NCBI GenBank assembly: GCA_002316295.1
Contig: DCDF01000202.1
Span: forward strand, 1 to 11,453
Direction of reading: 5' to 3'
DNA from: Syntrophaceae bacterium UBA1062
Lineage (GTDB): Bacteria > Desulfobacterota > Desulfomonilia > UBA1062
Length of the DNA stretch: 11,453 nt
In this document: piece by piece, positions 1-7,165 of the stretch
Position numbering within the stretch: position 1 is the stretch's first letter
Layout of the letters: every line of letters begins with the position of its first letter
The notes under the pieces: generated by a model
The model's database searches: none
Told to the model about the DNA's origin: nothing
What the model saw: the letters and a program-made list of their open reading frames with translations, nothing else
Program-made: the position numbers and the translations under genes

Positions 1-260
1 GGATCACGGATCTGGATCGCAAGCATATCGGCGCCCAAAGGCATTCAGTGGAGATCTGGGACGGGCGAACCCGGACTGAAGAGCTCATCGAGCGGTCTGA
101 TGTGGTGCTGGCCACCGGCACCACGCTGGGCAACGGGTCCTTCGATATGATCTGGGAGCTGCTGGATAAGCACCGGAAGCCGCACCTCTTCTACGGCGTG
201 ACCATCGCCGGGGTCAGCGGGCTCATGGGGATCGACCGGATCTGCCCCTACGGGGCATGA
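1..260 (+). CDS. DUF364-like protein (putative heavy-metal chelation domain), 3' end only
   Basis: This is the C-terminal end of a gene that begins outside the window; the open frame runs from base 3 to the TGA at 258-260. The visible 85 or so residues contain a 'SDVVLATGTTLGNG' stretch and, near the end, 'GVTIAGVSG', which resemble the C-terminal Rossmann-like half of DUF364 (putative heavy-metal chelation) proteins. The protein ends in 'DRICPYGA', a cysteine-containing tail much like the end of the next protein. Function is not established for the family. Its position 34 bp upstream of a molybdopterin-binding protein suggests a role in molybdenum or tungsten cofactor handling, which is inference. 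A GTG at 48 lies inside the domain and is not the real start. Confidence 0.75.
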   Translation, partial: ITDLDRKHIGAQRHSVEIWDGRTRTEELIERSDVVLATGTTLGNGSFDMIWELLDKHRKPHLFYGVTIAGVSGLMGIDRICPYGA

Positions 261-294
261 GGGCCGATCCGGGCGAAACAAATAAAGGAGAGAC

Positions 295-1320
295 ATGCAC
301 ATGAAAAAAATCAGAGTTGAAAACGCGGTCGGGACCGTGCTGGCCCATGACGTGACGCGGATCATTCCCGGCGTGTTCAGGGGCGTGGGGTTCAGAAAAG
401 GGCATATCATCCGGAAGGATGACATCCCCGAGTTGCTCAAAATCGGCAAGAAGCACCTCTATGTCCTGGACCTGGACGAGGACCGGATGCACGAGGACGA
501 GGCTGCGCTGCGCATCGCAGAGCTGATCTGCGGCGACAACCTCCGGTGGACCGAGCCCAGGGAAGGCAAGACAAAGATCATCTCCACCATCGACGGATTG
601 CTCGAGGTCGACGTTGGGGCGCTGCTCGCCATCAATTCCTTGGGGGATGTCGTCGTCTCGACCCTCAAGACGCATTTTCCCTGCAGAAAGGGCCAGGTCG
701 TCGCCTGCACCCGGATCATCCCGCTGGTTATTTCCTGCGAAAAAATCGAAAAGCTGGGTCTCTCCGCCGGTGCCGGGGGGCCTGTTTTGAGAATTCTGCC
801 CTATACCAGACGCATGGTCGGCCTGGTGGTGACCGGCTCTGAGGTCTATGAGGGCCTGGTCAAGGACGAGTCCGACCGGTTCATTGCCTCCAAGCTCGGT
901 GAGTACGGCGCCAGGCTGGTCCGCAAGATCATAGTTCCGGACGATGCCGGCCGGATCGCCGAGGCGGTTCGCGAGCTGTATGACGAGGGCTGCGAGGTGA
1001 TCCTCACCAGCGGCGGGCTCTCGGTCGACCCCGACGACGTGACACGGGAGGGGGTGCGGGCCTCGGGCGCGGAGATTGTCTCCTACGGCAGCCCCGTGCT
1101 GCCGGGTGCCATGTTCCTCAACGCCCGTCTGGGAGATGTGCCAATCATGGGGTTGCCAGCGGGCGTGTTTTTCAGCCCTCGAACGATCTACGACCTGATG
1201 CTGCCCCGCGTGCTTGCAGGCAGGCCGCCGAGCGCCTCGGAGATCGCGGCGATGGGCCACGGCGGGCTGTGCATGGAGTGCGAGGTCTGTCATTTCCCGG
1301 TCTGCCCCTACGGCAGGTGA
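295..1320 (+). CDS. Molybdopterin-binding protein (MoaB/MoeA-type MoCF domain) with C-terminal Cys cluster
   Basis: A 341-residue protein probably acting in the cytoplasm on molybdopterin. Residues about 175-290 form the MoCF-biosynthesis (MoaB/MogA/MoeA C-domain) fold: 'VVTGSEVYEG' (178-187) and the pterin-loop 'TSGGLSVDPDDVT' (238-250), followed by 'GLPAG' (286-290). The first 170 residues are not a MoeA N-terminal domain that I can recognise. The last 16 residues carry four cysteines (326, 329, 332, 337) in a C-x2-C-x2-C-x4-C pattern ending CPYGR, which could bind zinc or an iron-sulfur cluster. AAGGAG at 285-290 serves ATG 295 (spacer 4) or ATG 301 (spacer 10), so the start is uncertain by two codons. 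Proteins of this type sit beside YqeC and XdhC in selenium-dependent molybdenum hydroxylase loci, as here. It is unlikely to be the general MoeA. Confidence 0.88.
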   Translation: MHMKKIRVENAVGTVLAHDVTRIIPGVFRGVGFRKGHIIRKDDIPELLKIGKKHLYVLDLDEDRMHEDEAALRIAELICGDNLRWTEPREGKTKIISTIDGLLEVDVGALLAINSLGDVVVSTLKTHFPCRKGQVVACTRIIPLVISCEKIEKLGLSAGAGGPVLRILPYTRRMVGLVVTGSEVYEGLVKDESDRFIASKLGEYGARLVRKIIVPDDAGRIAEAVRELYDEGCEVILTSGGLSVDPDDVTREGVRASGAEIVSYGSPVLPGAMFLNARLGDVPIMGLPAGVFFSPRTIYDLMLPRVLAGRPPSASEIAAMGHGGLCMECEVCHFPVCPYGR

Positions 1321-1390
1321 AGCGGTGCAGTCGAGGCACACCGCGGCGGCCATGGACGACGAGACGCGTACAGCAGAGAGAGGCTCCGGG

Positions 1391-2206
1391 ATGAGAGATC
1401 TGTACGAACACATGGGGTTTCGCGGAGGCGGCGTGATCACCCTGGTGGGGGCGGGCGGCAAGACCACGCTTATGTTCCGGCTCGCCCGTGAGCTTGCCGT
1501 AAGCGACGGTCCGGTGCTCACGACCACCACCACAAAGATCTACCGTCCCGGTCCGGATGACTCGCCGCAGGTGATTGTTTCGGCCTCGGCTGAAGAGGTG
1601 CTCGCCCGGTCGGCCCGTATACTGGAGACATCCCGTCATGTCACCGCCGGGGCGGGCTTTCTCGAAGAGCAGGGCAAACTCACGGGATTTGAGCCCGAAG
1701 ACATCCGTCAGCTCCGTGATGCCGGGCTCTTCAGATGGATTCTGGTGGAGGCGGACGGAGCCGCCCACCGGTCCCTGAAGGCGCCTGCGGATCATGAGCC
1801 GGTGATTCCGGACTGCACCCGGTGGCTCGTGGTGCTGGTCGGTCTGGATGCCATCGGCAGGCCTCTGGACGAGCGGAGGGTGTTCCGGCCGGAGCAGTAC
1901 TCGCGGATTACCGGGCTGGCGATAGGGGAGAGGGTGACCGAGGAATCGGCCGCCCTGGCGATCCTCCATGAGCAGGGTATGATGAAGGGCTGCCCGGCCG
2001 GAGCGATCAGGTATGTGTTCTTCAACAAAGCCGAAGATCCGGTTGCGAGGCGCACCGGGAGGAAGACCACAGAGGTGCTGCTCGATCGGGCGGTCGGAAG
2101 GCTCCACGCCGTGTTCATCGGGACTGCCCGCGGAGACGCCCGGGAGACCGAGCGCATCGATTTTTCGGGCGTGGATCCGTGCGAGCGAAGCGAGGTGAGT
2201 TCATGA
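1391..2206 (+). CDS. yqeC: YqeC, selenium-dependent molybdenum hydroxylase cofactor accessory protein
   Basis: A 271-residue P-loop protein. It shows a Walker A motif GAGGKTT at 20-26, a 'TTTTTK' stretch (45-49), the family signature 'VEADGAAHRSLKAPADHEPVIP' region (119-140, ADG and APADHEP being key) and an 'FFNKAED' nucleotide-specificity loop (210-216). These identify YqeC, which comparative genomics links to selenium-dependent molybdenum hydroxylases, where it is thought to help make the selenium-containing cofactor; the reaction is unproven. The frame is open upstream to 1214, but I chose ATG 1391 because the Walker motif then falls at the usual distance from the N-terminus and a purine-rich AGAGAGG lies about 7 bases upstream; ATG 1352 is the alternative. 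The TGA at 2204-2206 overlaps an ATG at 2203 (see the degraded stretch that follows). Confidence 0.9.
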   Translation: MRDLYEHMGFRGGGVITLVGAGGKTTLMFRLARELAVSDGPVLTTTTTKIYRPGPDDSPQVIVSASAEEVLARSARILETSRHVTAGAGFLEEQGKLTGFEPEDIRQLRDAGLFRWILVEADGAAHRSLKAPADHEPVIPDCTRWLVVLVGLDAIGRPLDERRVFRPEQYSRITGLAIGERVTEESAALAILHEQGMMKGCPAGAIRYVFFNKAEDPVARRTGRKTTEVLLDRAVGRLHAVFIGTARGDARETERIDFSGVDPCERSEVSS

Positions 2207-2360
2207 CGGCGACAACGAGAAGGCCGGCCGGCCGCATCTATGCCCCGAGTCTGAGGTGTGTCCTGCTGGCGCAGGCAGCTGGGCCATGGGAGTATGCCCG
2301 TGCCGGACAGGCGGGCGACGGCTAAAATTCGTGACAAAATGCATGGAGGATGCGGCATGA
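2203..2360 (+). pseudogene. Possible remnant of a MocA-like nucleotidyltransferase gene
   Basis: The 150 bp between yqeC and xdhC hold a 40-codon frame (2203-2325) that starts with an ATGA overlap on the yqeC stop. Its residues include 'LRCVLLA', like the first strand of MobA/MocA nucleotidyltransferases. If one G is missing after GCG near 2270, the frame moves to another phase reading 'AAGSWAMG ... TGGRRLK ... CMEDAA', resembling the family's LAAGxSxRMG and GGxPLL motifs, and ends at a TGA (2358-2360) that itself overlaps the xdhC ATG. Thus the stretch has coupled junctions on both sides but no intact product. I infer a gene reduced by an internal deletion plus frameshift. A chance resemblance or a short leader peptide remains possible, because the motif match is short and imperfect: three, not four, residues lie between AAG and MG. 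Confidence 0.35.
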
Positions 2361-3409
2361 TAGAGAAGGCATGGGAGTGGATCGAAGACGGTAAGGAAGT
2401 AGCCCTGGCCACGGTGATCGCGACCTGGGGATCATCCCCGCGGCCCGTGGGCAGCCAGATGGTGATCGACGGAGACGGGCGGTTCGAGGGCTCTGTTTCC
2501 GGAGGCTGCGTGGAGGGAGCGGTTGTCGAGGAGGCCCTGGAGGTCATCCGGCAGGGAAAGCACCGGCGGCTGTTTTTCGGCGTGAGCCGCGAGCGGGCGT
2601 GGGAGGTAGGGCTCGCCTGCGGCGGCGAAATGGAGGTGTTCGTGGAAAAGGTGACCTGGCTCACCGTGCTCGAGGAGCTCTCGAAACTCAGGGCGGCTTG
2701 CCGGCCTGCATGTCTGATCACGGACCTTCAAACCGGCGGGAAGGTCCTGGTCCCGCTCGACGAGGCTCCGTCGCCGGATTTGCGGGCCTCCGGTCTGATG
2801 CACCTGGTCGAAGGTATGAAGTCCGTGGAGCGCAACACCACAGCAGTCGCTGGAGGGCGGGAATTCTTTCTCCACAGCTTTCAGCCCTCCCCCAGGCTCG
2901 TGATCATAGGCGCGGTCCATATCGCGCAGGCCCTGGTGCGAATCGGCAGAGTGGCCGGCTATGAGGTCTCGGTCGTGGATCCACGCGAGGCGTTTGCGGA
3001 CACCGTGCGGTTTCCCGATGTGCAGATATGTGTAGAGTGGCCGGACGAGGCGATAAAGCGCATGGGACTCCATTCACGAACAGCCGTCGTCACCCTGACC
3101 CACGATCCCAAGCTGGACGATCCGGCCCTGGAGGCCGCGCTCGACTCCGATGTGTTCTATATCGGGGCGCTCGGCAGCCGGAAAACCCATGCGGCCCGGC
3201 TCGAGAGGTTCAGGAAGGCGGGCCTCTCCGAAGAGATGCTGGATCGGATACATGGGCCCGTGGGATTGGATATCGGCGCGGTCAGCCCCGAGGAGATCGC
3301 CCTGTCCATCATGGCTGAGATCACATCGGTCAGGCGCCGGGGTGATAATCGGCGGAAGGCCCAAGGAGCTGTTTTACAGGCAACTGGAGACAGCGTGTGC
3401 AGCAGATGA
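2357..3409 (+). CDS. xdhC: XdhC/CoxI-family molybdenum cofactor chaperone
   Basis: A 350-residue cytosolic protein of the XdhC/CoxI family, which binds molybdenum cofactor, protects its sulfurated form and inserts it into xanthine dehydrogenase-type hydroxylases. The N-terminal XdhC/CoxI domain shows 'TWGSSPRPVGS' (23-33) and 'GSVSGGCVEGAVVEEA' (45-60). The C-terminal Rossmann domain shows 'LVIIGAVHIAQAL' (181-193), 'VVDPR' (206-210), 'THDPKLDDPAL' (248-258) and 'YIGALGSRKT' (268-277). ATG 2357 is chosen because GGAGG at 2345-2349 lies 7 bases upstream and the XdhC homology starts at once; the frame extends up to 2258 but that part does not look like XdhC. The stop overlaps the ATG of the following cysteine desulfurase gene, suggesting coupled translation. 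In Rhodobacter capsulatus XdhC works with a NifS-like desulfurase, so the pairing here is meaningful. Confidence 0.94.
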   Translation: MIEKAWEWIEDGKEVALATVIATWGSSPRPVGSQMVIDGDGRFEGSVSGGCVEGAVVEEALEVIRQGKHRRLFFGVSRERAWEVGLACGGEMEVFVEKVTWLTVLEELSKLRAACRPACLITDLQTGGKVLVPLDEAPSPDLRASGLMHLVEGMKSVERNTTAVAGGREFFLHSFQPSPRLVIIGAVHIAQALVRIGRVAGYEVSVVDPREAFADTVRFPDVQICVEWPDEAIKRMGLHSRTAVVTLTHDPKLDDPALEAALDSDVFYIGALGSRKTHAARLERFRKAGLSEEMLDRIHGPVGLDIGAVSPEEIALSIMAEITSVRRRGDNRRKAQGAVLQATGDSVCSR

Positions 3410-4662
3410 TGGAAAGAACATCCCGAATGGTTTTCGATCCGGACCGGGTGGCCGCGCAGTTCGGCATACTGAAGCGCCGGGTGGGAGGCATGCCGCTTCA
3501 CTACCTGGACAGTGCGGCCACCTCACAGATGCCTGACTGCGTGATCGAGGCCGTGGCCGCGCACGACAGGACCTGCCGGGCGAACGTGAAGAGAGGCGTC
3601 CACCGGCTCTCAGAAGAGGCGGACGAGGCATATGAGAATGCGCGCGCCGAGGCGGCGCGGTACCTGGGCGCCGCCGACCCGGGCGAGGTGATCTTCACCG
3701 GCGGGGCAACGGACGGGATCAATCTTCTGGCAAACAGTCTCGGACAGGAGATGGCGCAGGGGGACGAGATTCTGCTTTCCCAGCTGGAGCACCACAGCAA
3801 CCTCGTTCCCTGGCAGATGCTCAGACAGCGTAGAGGTGTAACACTCAGATTTCTTCCTGTCACACCAAACGGCCGCATCGACCTGAGCGGCCTTGAGCGC
3901 CTCGTCACCCGGAACACGAAGCTGGTGGCGATCTCGCACGGATCCAATGTCACCGGTGCGCTCACCGACGCCGGTGCGGTAGCCGCGCTGGTTCACGACA
4001 GGGGGGCGCGGCTCATGCTCGACGGAGCGCAGACGGCCGCTCACGGACCCCTGGACATGGGGGCGCTCGGGGCGGATTATTACGTGTTTTCCGGGCACAA
4101 GGTGTACGGCCCCAGCGGGGTCGGTGTCCTGTGGGGGCGAAAAGAGCTGCTGGAAAGCATGCAGCCGGCGTTCGGCGGAGGTGAGATGATCGTGGATGTC
4201 ACGCTGGAGAAGAGCGACTACCTGCCCCCCCCGCACCGCTTTGAGGCCGGCACGCCGCCCATCACTCAGGCCGTGGGGCTCGCCGCTGCCCTGAAATGGC
4301 TCAGCTCCCAGGATCTCGAAGGGCTTCGCCTGCATATGAAGCAGCTCACGGATCAGCTGATGGAAGGGCTCGAGCATATCGGCCGCCGAAGGAAGATCCG
4401 GATCCTGGGACCGCTGTGGGGAGAGCCGCGCCTGCCGCTGGTATCCTTCTCGGTGGAGGGTATTCACCCCCACGATATCTGCCAGATCATGAGCGACCGC
4501 CACGGTGTGGCGCTGCGAGGCGGACATCACTGCGCAAAACCCCTGCACGACCTCTACGGCCTCGACGGAACGTGCCGCGCAAGCCTCGCGGCATATACCC
4601 TCCGGGGTGATATCGATGTCCTCCTGAGCGGTATGGAGGACTGTATCAGGATACTGGGATGA
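3397..4662 (+). CDS. SufS/NifS-like group II cysteine desulfurase (possible cofactor sulfurase or selenocysteine lyase)
   Basis: A PLP-dependent class V aminotransferase-fold enzyme of 421 residues that should release sulfur from L-cysteine (group II members also act on selenocysteine). Visible active-site elements are 'LEHHSN' (130-135, PLP-stacking His132), 'DGAQ' (209-212), 'SGHKVYGP' with Schiff-base Lys235, and 'RGGHHCAKP' with persulfide-forming Cys379; 'CRASLAAY' (393-400) matches the substrate carboxylate-binding Arg region. Two starts are possible: GTG 3397 has GGAG (3386-3389) 7 bases upstream, while ATG 3406 overlaps the xdhC stop as ATGA. Direct coupling to xdhC suggests that it feeds sulfur or selenium to molybdenum cofactor rather than to general iron-sulfur assembly. 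A run of eight C at 4225-4232 is intact in frame. General housekeeping SufS is the alternative. Confidence 0.92.
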   Translation: MQQMMERTSRMVFDPDRVAAQFGILKRRVGGMPLHYLDSAATSQMPDCVIEAVAAHDRTCRANVKRGVHRLSEEADEAYENARAEAARYLGAADPGEVIFTGGATDGINLLANSLGQEMAQGDEILLSQLEHHSNLVPWQMLRQRRGVTLRFLPVTPNGRIDLSGLERLVTRNTKLVAISHGSNVTGALTDAGAVAALVHDRGARLMLDGAQTAAHGPLDMGALGADYYVFSGHKVYGPSGVGVLWGRKELLESMQPAFGGGEMIVDVTLEKSDYLPPPHRFEAGTPPITQAVGLAAALKWLSSQDLEGLRLHMKQLTDQLMEGLEHIGRRRKIRILGPLWGEPRLPLVSFSVEGIHPHDICQIMSDRHGVALRGGHHCAKPLHDLYGLDGTCRASLAAYTLRGDIDVLLSGMEDCIRILG

Positions 4663-4673
4663 TTTGACGGGAG

Positions 4674-4706
4674 AGGCCCGGCCTTCCGACAGGTGTGGCC
4701 GGGCCT
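4674..4706 (+). terminator. Strong intercistronic hairpin between the desulfurase and SufU-like genes
   Basis: A perfect 10-bp inverted repeat, AGGCCCGGCC at 4674-4683 and GGCCGGGCCT at 4697-4706, encloses a 13-base loop, starting 11 bases after the desulfurase stop codon. No T-run follows, so it is not a classic intrinsic terminator. A second small hairpin (GGCGG 4711-4715 with CCGCC 4723-4727) comes next. It could be a partial terminator, an RNA-stability element or a processing site that lowers expression of the downstream SufU-like gene. Confidence 0.5.
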
Positions 4707-4787
4707 TGCAGGCGGGATGTTTCCGCCGGGATGCCGCTGTTCGACCAGGCATCTTGAAAAACCAGCATGCAGCAGGAGTCCCGAGAT

Positions 4788-5210
4788 ATGAAAACGAGCC
4801 TGTACCACGAACGGATTCTCGATTTGGCGGACAATGCCGAATATGTACGCACCATCGAACGCCCTGACCGGGAAGCCTCCGGGACAAATGTCCTGTGCGG
4901 CGACAGGGTCTCTATCCAGCTCGAAATGGACAGGGACGAGATCAGGCGCCTGTATTACCAGGTGCGCGGGTGCCTGCTCTGCAGGGCATCCTGTACAGAG
5001 TTGGCGCGTATCGCAGCAGGGCTTGATCGCACGCGGCTGAAAGTCCTGCGTGATGCCCTTGAGCGGTTTCTGAGATCATCCGATAACGGATCGAAAATCC
5101 CCCCCGGCCTTCATGTTTTCGAACCGGTACGCGCACACAGAAGCAGGCATCGCTGCGTGCTGCTCCCGTATGATGCGGCGCTCCGGGCGCTGTCCGATCC
5201 GGGCATATGA
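4788..5210 (+). CDS. SufU-like (IscU/NifU-N fold) zinc-dependent sulfur-transfer protein
   Basis: A 140-residue protein of the IscU/SufU fold. It shows 'LCGDR' (Cys37, Asp39), 'GCLLCRAS' (Cys62, Cys65) and 'HRCVLLPYDAAL' (Cys123). These match the Bacillus subtilis SufU zinc ligands Cys41, Asp43, Cys66 and Cys128 with almost the same spacing (25 and 61 residues here, 25 and 62 there). SufU accepts persulfide from its SufS partner, so a SufS-type gene just upstream fits well. Cys65 and Cys69 are extra cysteines in the loop and are unusual. ATG 4788 is preferred over ATG 4767 because AGGAG (4774-4778) lies 9 bases upstream. It is last in the + operon. The role as a sulfur or selenium relay to XdhC-bound cofactor is inference; an iron-sulfur scaffold is the alternative. 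Confidence 0.85.
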   Translation: MKTSLYHERILDLADNAEYVRTIERPDREASGTNVLCGDRVSIQLEMDRDEIRRLYYQVRGCLLCRASCTELARIAAGLDRTRLKVLRDALERFLRSSDNGSKIPPGLHVFEPVRAHRSRHRCVLLPYDAALRALSDPGI

Positions 5211-5372
5211 ACCGGCTCCTGGAGGATGCCTGCCCTTTTCCGCTCGCATGGACATCTCGCAGCAAAAAGCATTCTGGAGGGACTCCTGCCGCAATAATAT
5301 TCGATATGCATTCCGAAAGACTGGTTGAGACCAGCACCCCCCATCCTTTTTTCTCTCATGTCACCCAGTGTA

Positions 5373-5417
5373 GAGCCCTCGATACGACGATCGAGGGTCT
5401 CCACCGCGGCTTTTTCA
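5373..5417 (+). terminator. Probable terminator region at the end of the + operon
   Basis: A perfect 8-bp stem (CCCTCGAT 5376-5383, ATCGAGGG 5390-5397) closes a 6-base loop. It can be extended by three more pairs (GAG with CTC) if T5398 is bulged. A TTTTT run follows at 5411-5415, about 13 bases after the stem, which is further than ideal. The hairpin lies between the convergent SufU-like and aldehyde dehydrogenase genes and may serve both strands. A weaker stem (CTGGT 5321-5325, ACCAG 5330-5334) with T6 at 5347-5352 lies upstream. The 227 bp from 5211 to 5437 hold no other gene I can support. Confidence 0.4.
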
Positions 5418-5437
5418 AATGATGGGAGCGCGAGCCC

Positions 5438-7042
5438 TTAAGTCACCGGCTTCGGCAGCAGCAGATTCTTCAGCAGCGAGAGCTTTTTCACAAAACTTGA
5501 AGAGATGAAGAGCAGACCGTACAGTGAATGGAAGCGTCTGATTTTTTTCGGATCGTAGGGATGCCATATCCAGAATTTATTCCAGAGCGGACGGGGTATG
5601 GGCATGGTGTCGTAATTCACATGACATGCCAGGCACAAGTCCCTGAGCCCGTCATCCGAATGAGCCCTGCCCGTTCCGCTCTCTTTGAACCCCTGCCAGG
5701 GGGTTTCGGGGAATACATGGGTGATCAGAGTCTCGTTGAGCATGACGGTTCCGGCTTCTATCTGTTCAGCAATCCGCCTCCCATGCTTGGTCTCCTTCGT
5801 AAAAACGTAAGCGCTCAGCCCATAGATGCCTTCATTGGCCTTGCGGATCGCTTCCCGGTCGTCTTCCACGCTCATGACCGGGAGGATGGGGCCGAAGGTC
5901 TCTTCCCGCAGCACCGCCATATCGTCGGTGACATCGGTCAATACCGTCGGCTCGAAGAACATGCCACCTCTGTCCGATACCTTGCCGCCCGTAAGGACGC
6001 GGGCGCCCTTTCCTACGGCATCTTCAACCTGTCTCCGTACGATCTCGAGCTGCTCCCTGCTGGTCATGGCGCCGATGTCCGCGCGGCTGTTCCGAGCGGG
6101 ATCGTCCTGGATGAGCTCCCGTGTCAGCTTCACCACTTCTTTCACGAAGACATCGAATACATTCTTGTGGACATACGCCCTTTCCACGGATGCGCATATC
6201 TGCCCCGAATTCCCGAAGGCGCCGTTGACGACCGACCGTGCCGCCAGCGCGATATCGGCATCTTCGCAGACAATGGCCGGGTCCTTGCCGCCCAGCTCCA
6301 TCGAGCAGGGGATGAGATGCTTCCCGCAGAGCGCGGCCACCACCTTCCCGATTTCTGTGGATCCGGTGAAGTTGACGAAATTGATGTGAGGGGCCCCTTT
6401 TTCAATCAGCTCTTCCGCCATTCTTCCGGGGCCGGAAACGATCTGGAAAAGCTTGGAATCGAGGCCCGCCGCATCGAAGATCTCCCGCATCTTGTAGGCG
6501 ATGAGCGGGGTCAGCGAGGCCGGCTTCAGCAGGACGCCGTTGCCTGCAATGAGGTTCATAATGACTGCTCCCGCCGGTATGGTGAAAGGGAAATTCCACG
6601 GCGAAATGATGAGCGTCACCCCGCGCGGCCGGTAGTGGATATAGCTCTTGCGGTTTTTGAACATCCAGATGGGGATGGGTTTCGGCGCCAGGATCTTCTC
6701 CGCTCTTTTCACGAAATATGCGCTGAGATGGATGACCGGGAGCACCTCATGAATATATGCCTCGTACAGGGGCTTGCCGTTCTCCGCGCTCAACAGCCTC
6801 GCAACCTCGTCCGCCCGTTCGTGAAGGATCTCTCCGAAGGACTTTATGATCTCCAGACGCCTGCCGACAGGGATTTGTGCCCATTTCGCCTGTGCTTGCC
6901 GGGTTTCCCGGAGCGCCGCCAGGGATTCATCCACACTGAATGAGGGGACCTCTCCGATCTTTTTTCCGTCAGCAGGACTGAATACCTCAAGCATCACATG
7001 ACCTCTTGTCGCACCGATCTTTTCAGCCGCGCGTGTATTCAT
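5438..7042 (-). CDS. NAD(P)-dependent aldehyde dehydrogenase with C-terminal extension
   Basis: A 534-residue aldehyde dehydrogenase superfamily enzyme oxidising an aldehyde to its acid with NAD(P)+. Landmarks are 'SPWNFPF' (147-153, Asn150), 'LLKPA' (Lys173), 'FTGSTEIG' (225-232), 'MELGGK' (general-base Glu249), 'NSGQICAS' (nucleophile Cys283) and 'EETFGPILPV' (380-389). The catalytic domain resembles succinate-semialdehyde or fatty-aldehyde type members; the substrate cannot be fixed from sequence. Beyond about residue 475 there is a basic, aromatic and then hydrophobic tail of some 60 residues ('PLWNKFWIWHPYDP' then 'YGLLFISSSF') that is longer than usual and might attach the enzyme to a membrane or aid oligomerisation. 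ATG 7042 is chosen because AAGGAGG (7047-7053) lies 4 bases upstream; ATG 7057 would sit before this site. The gene has its own promoter. Confidence 0.93.
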   Translation of the reverse strand: MNTRAAEKIGATRGHVMLEVFSPADGKKIGEVPSFSVDESLAALRETRQAQAKWAQIPVGRRLEIIKSFGEILHERADEVARLLSAENGKPLYEAYIHEVLPVIHLSAYFVKRAEKILAPKPIPIWMFKNRKSYIHYRPRGVTLIISPWNFPFTIPAGAVIMNLIAGNGVLLKPASLTPLIAYKMREIFDAAGLDSKLFQIVSGPGRMAEELIEKGAPHINFVNFTGSTEIGKVVAALCGKHLIPCSMELGGKDPAIVCEDADIALAARSVVNGAFGNSGQICASVERAYVHKNVFDVFVKEVVKLTRELIQDDPARNSRADIGAMTSREQLEIVRRQVEDAVGKGARVLTGGKVSDRGGMFFEPTVLTDVTDDMAVLREETFGPILPVMSVEDDREAIRKANEGIYGLSAYVFTKETKHGRRIAEQIEAGTVMLNETLITHVFPETPWQGFKESGTGRAHSDDGLRDLCLACHVNYDTMPIPRPLWNKFWIWHPYDPKKIRRFHSLYGLLFISSSFVKKLSLLKNLLLPKPVT

Positions 7043-7143
7043 ATTTCCTCCTTGCAACGGTAATTATGAACGATAAGAGAGTCATTCGTTCCCGTGCCTG
7101 TAACCGTACTTGAGCAGAGAGGCAGCAGGGCACAAAATACTAA

Positions 7144-7165
7144 ATTATGCACGAATATGCATAAT
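7144..7165. promoter_or_regulatory. Inverted repeat, candidate operator at the aldehyde dehydrogenase promoter
   Basis: ATTATGCA (7144-7151) and TGCATAAT (7158-7165) form a perfect 8-bp inverted repeat with a 6-base spacer. It overlaps the -10 box and the predicted start site, where a bound repressor would block transcription. The binding protein is unknown. The same ATTATGCA half-site recurs in the far-right intergenic region (11059-11066 and 11222-11229). Confidence 0.5.

Noticed and set aside
223..1533. Long minus-strand open frame opposite the MoCF and yqeC genes
   Set aside because: Shadow of GC-rich coding DNA; the plus-strand proteins are clear family members and overlap it fully.
4225..4232. 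Run of eight C inside the desulfurase gene as a phase-variation switch
   Set aside because: The frame is intact and such runs occur by chance in GC-rich genes; there is no second sign of slippage.
5207..5422. 71-codon plus-strand frame starting with an ATGA overlap on the SufU-like stop
   Set aside because: No recognisable family, irregular composition, and its 3' end runs through the terminator-like hairpin at 5376-5397; the overlap is probably chance.
5528..6943. 471-codon plus-strand open frame
   Set aside because: Antisense shadow of the aldehyde dehydrogenase gene.
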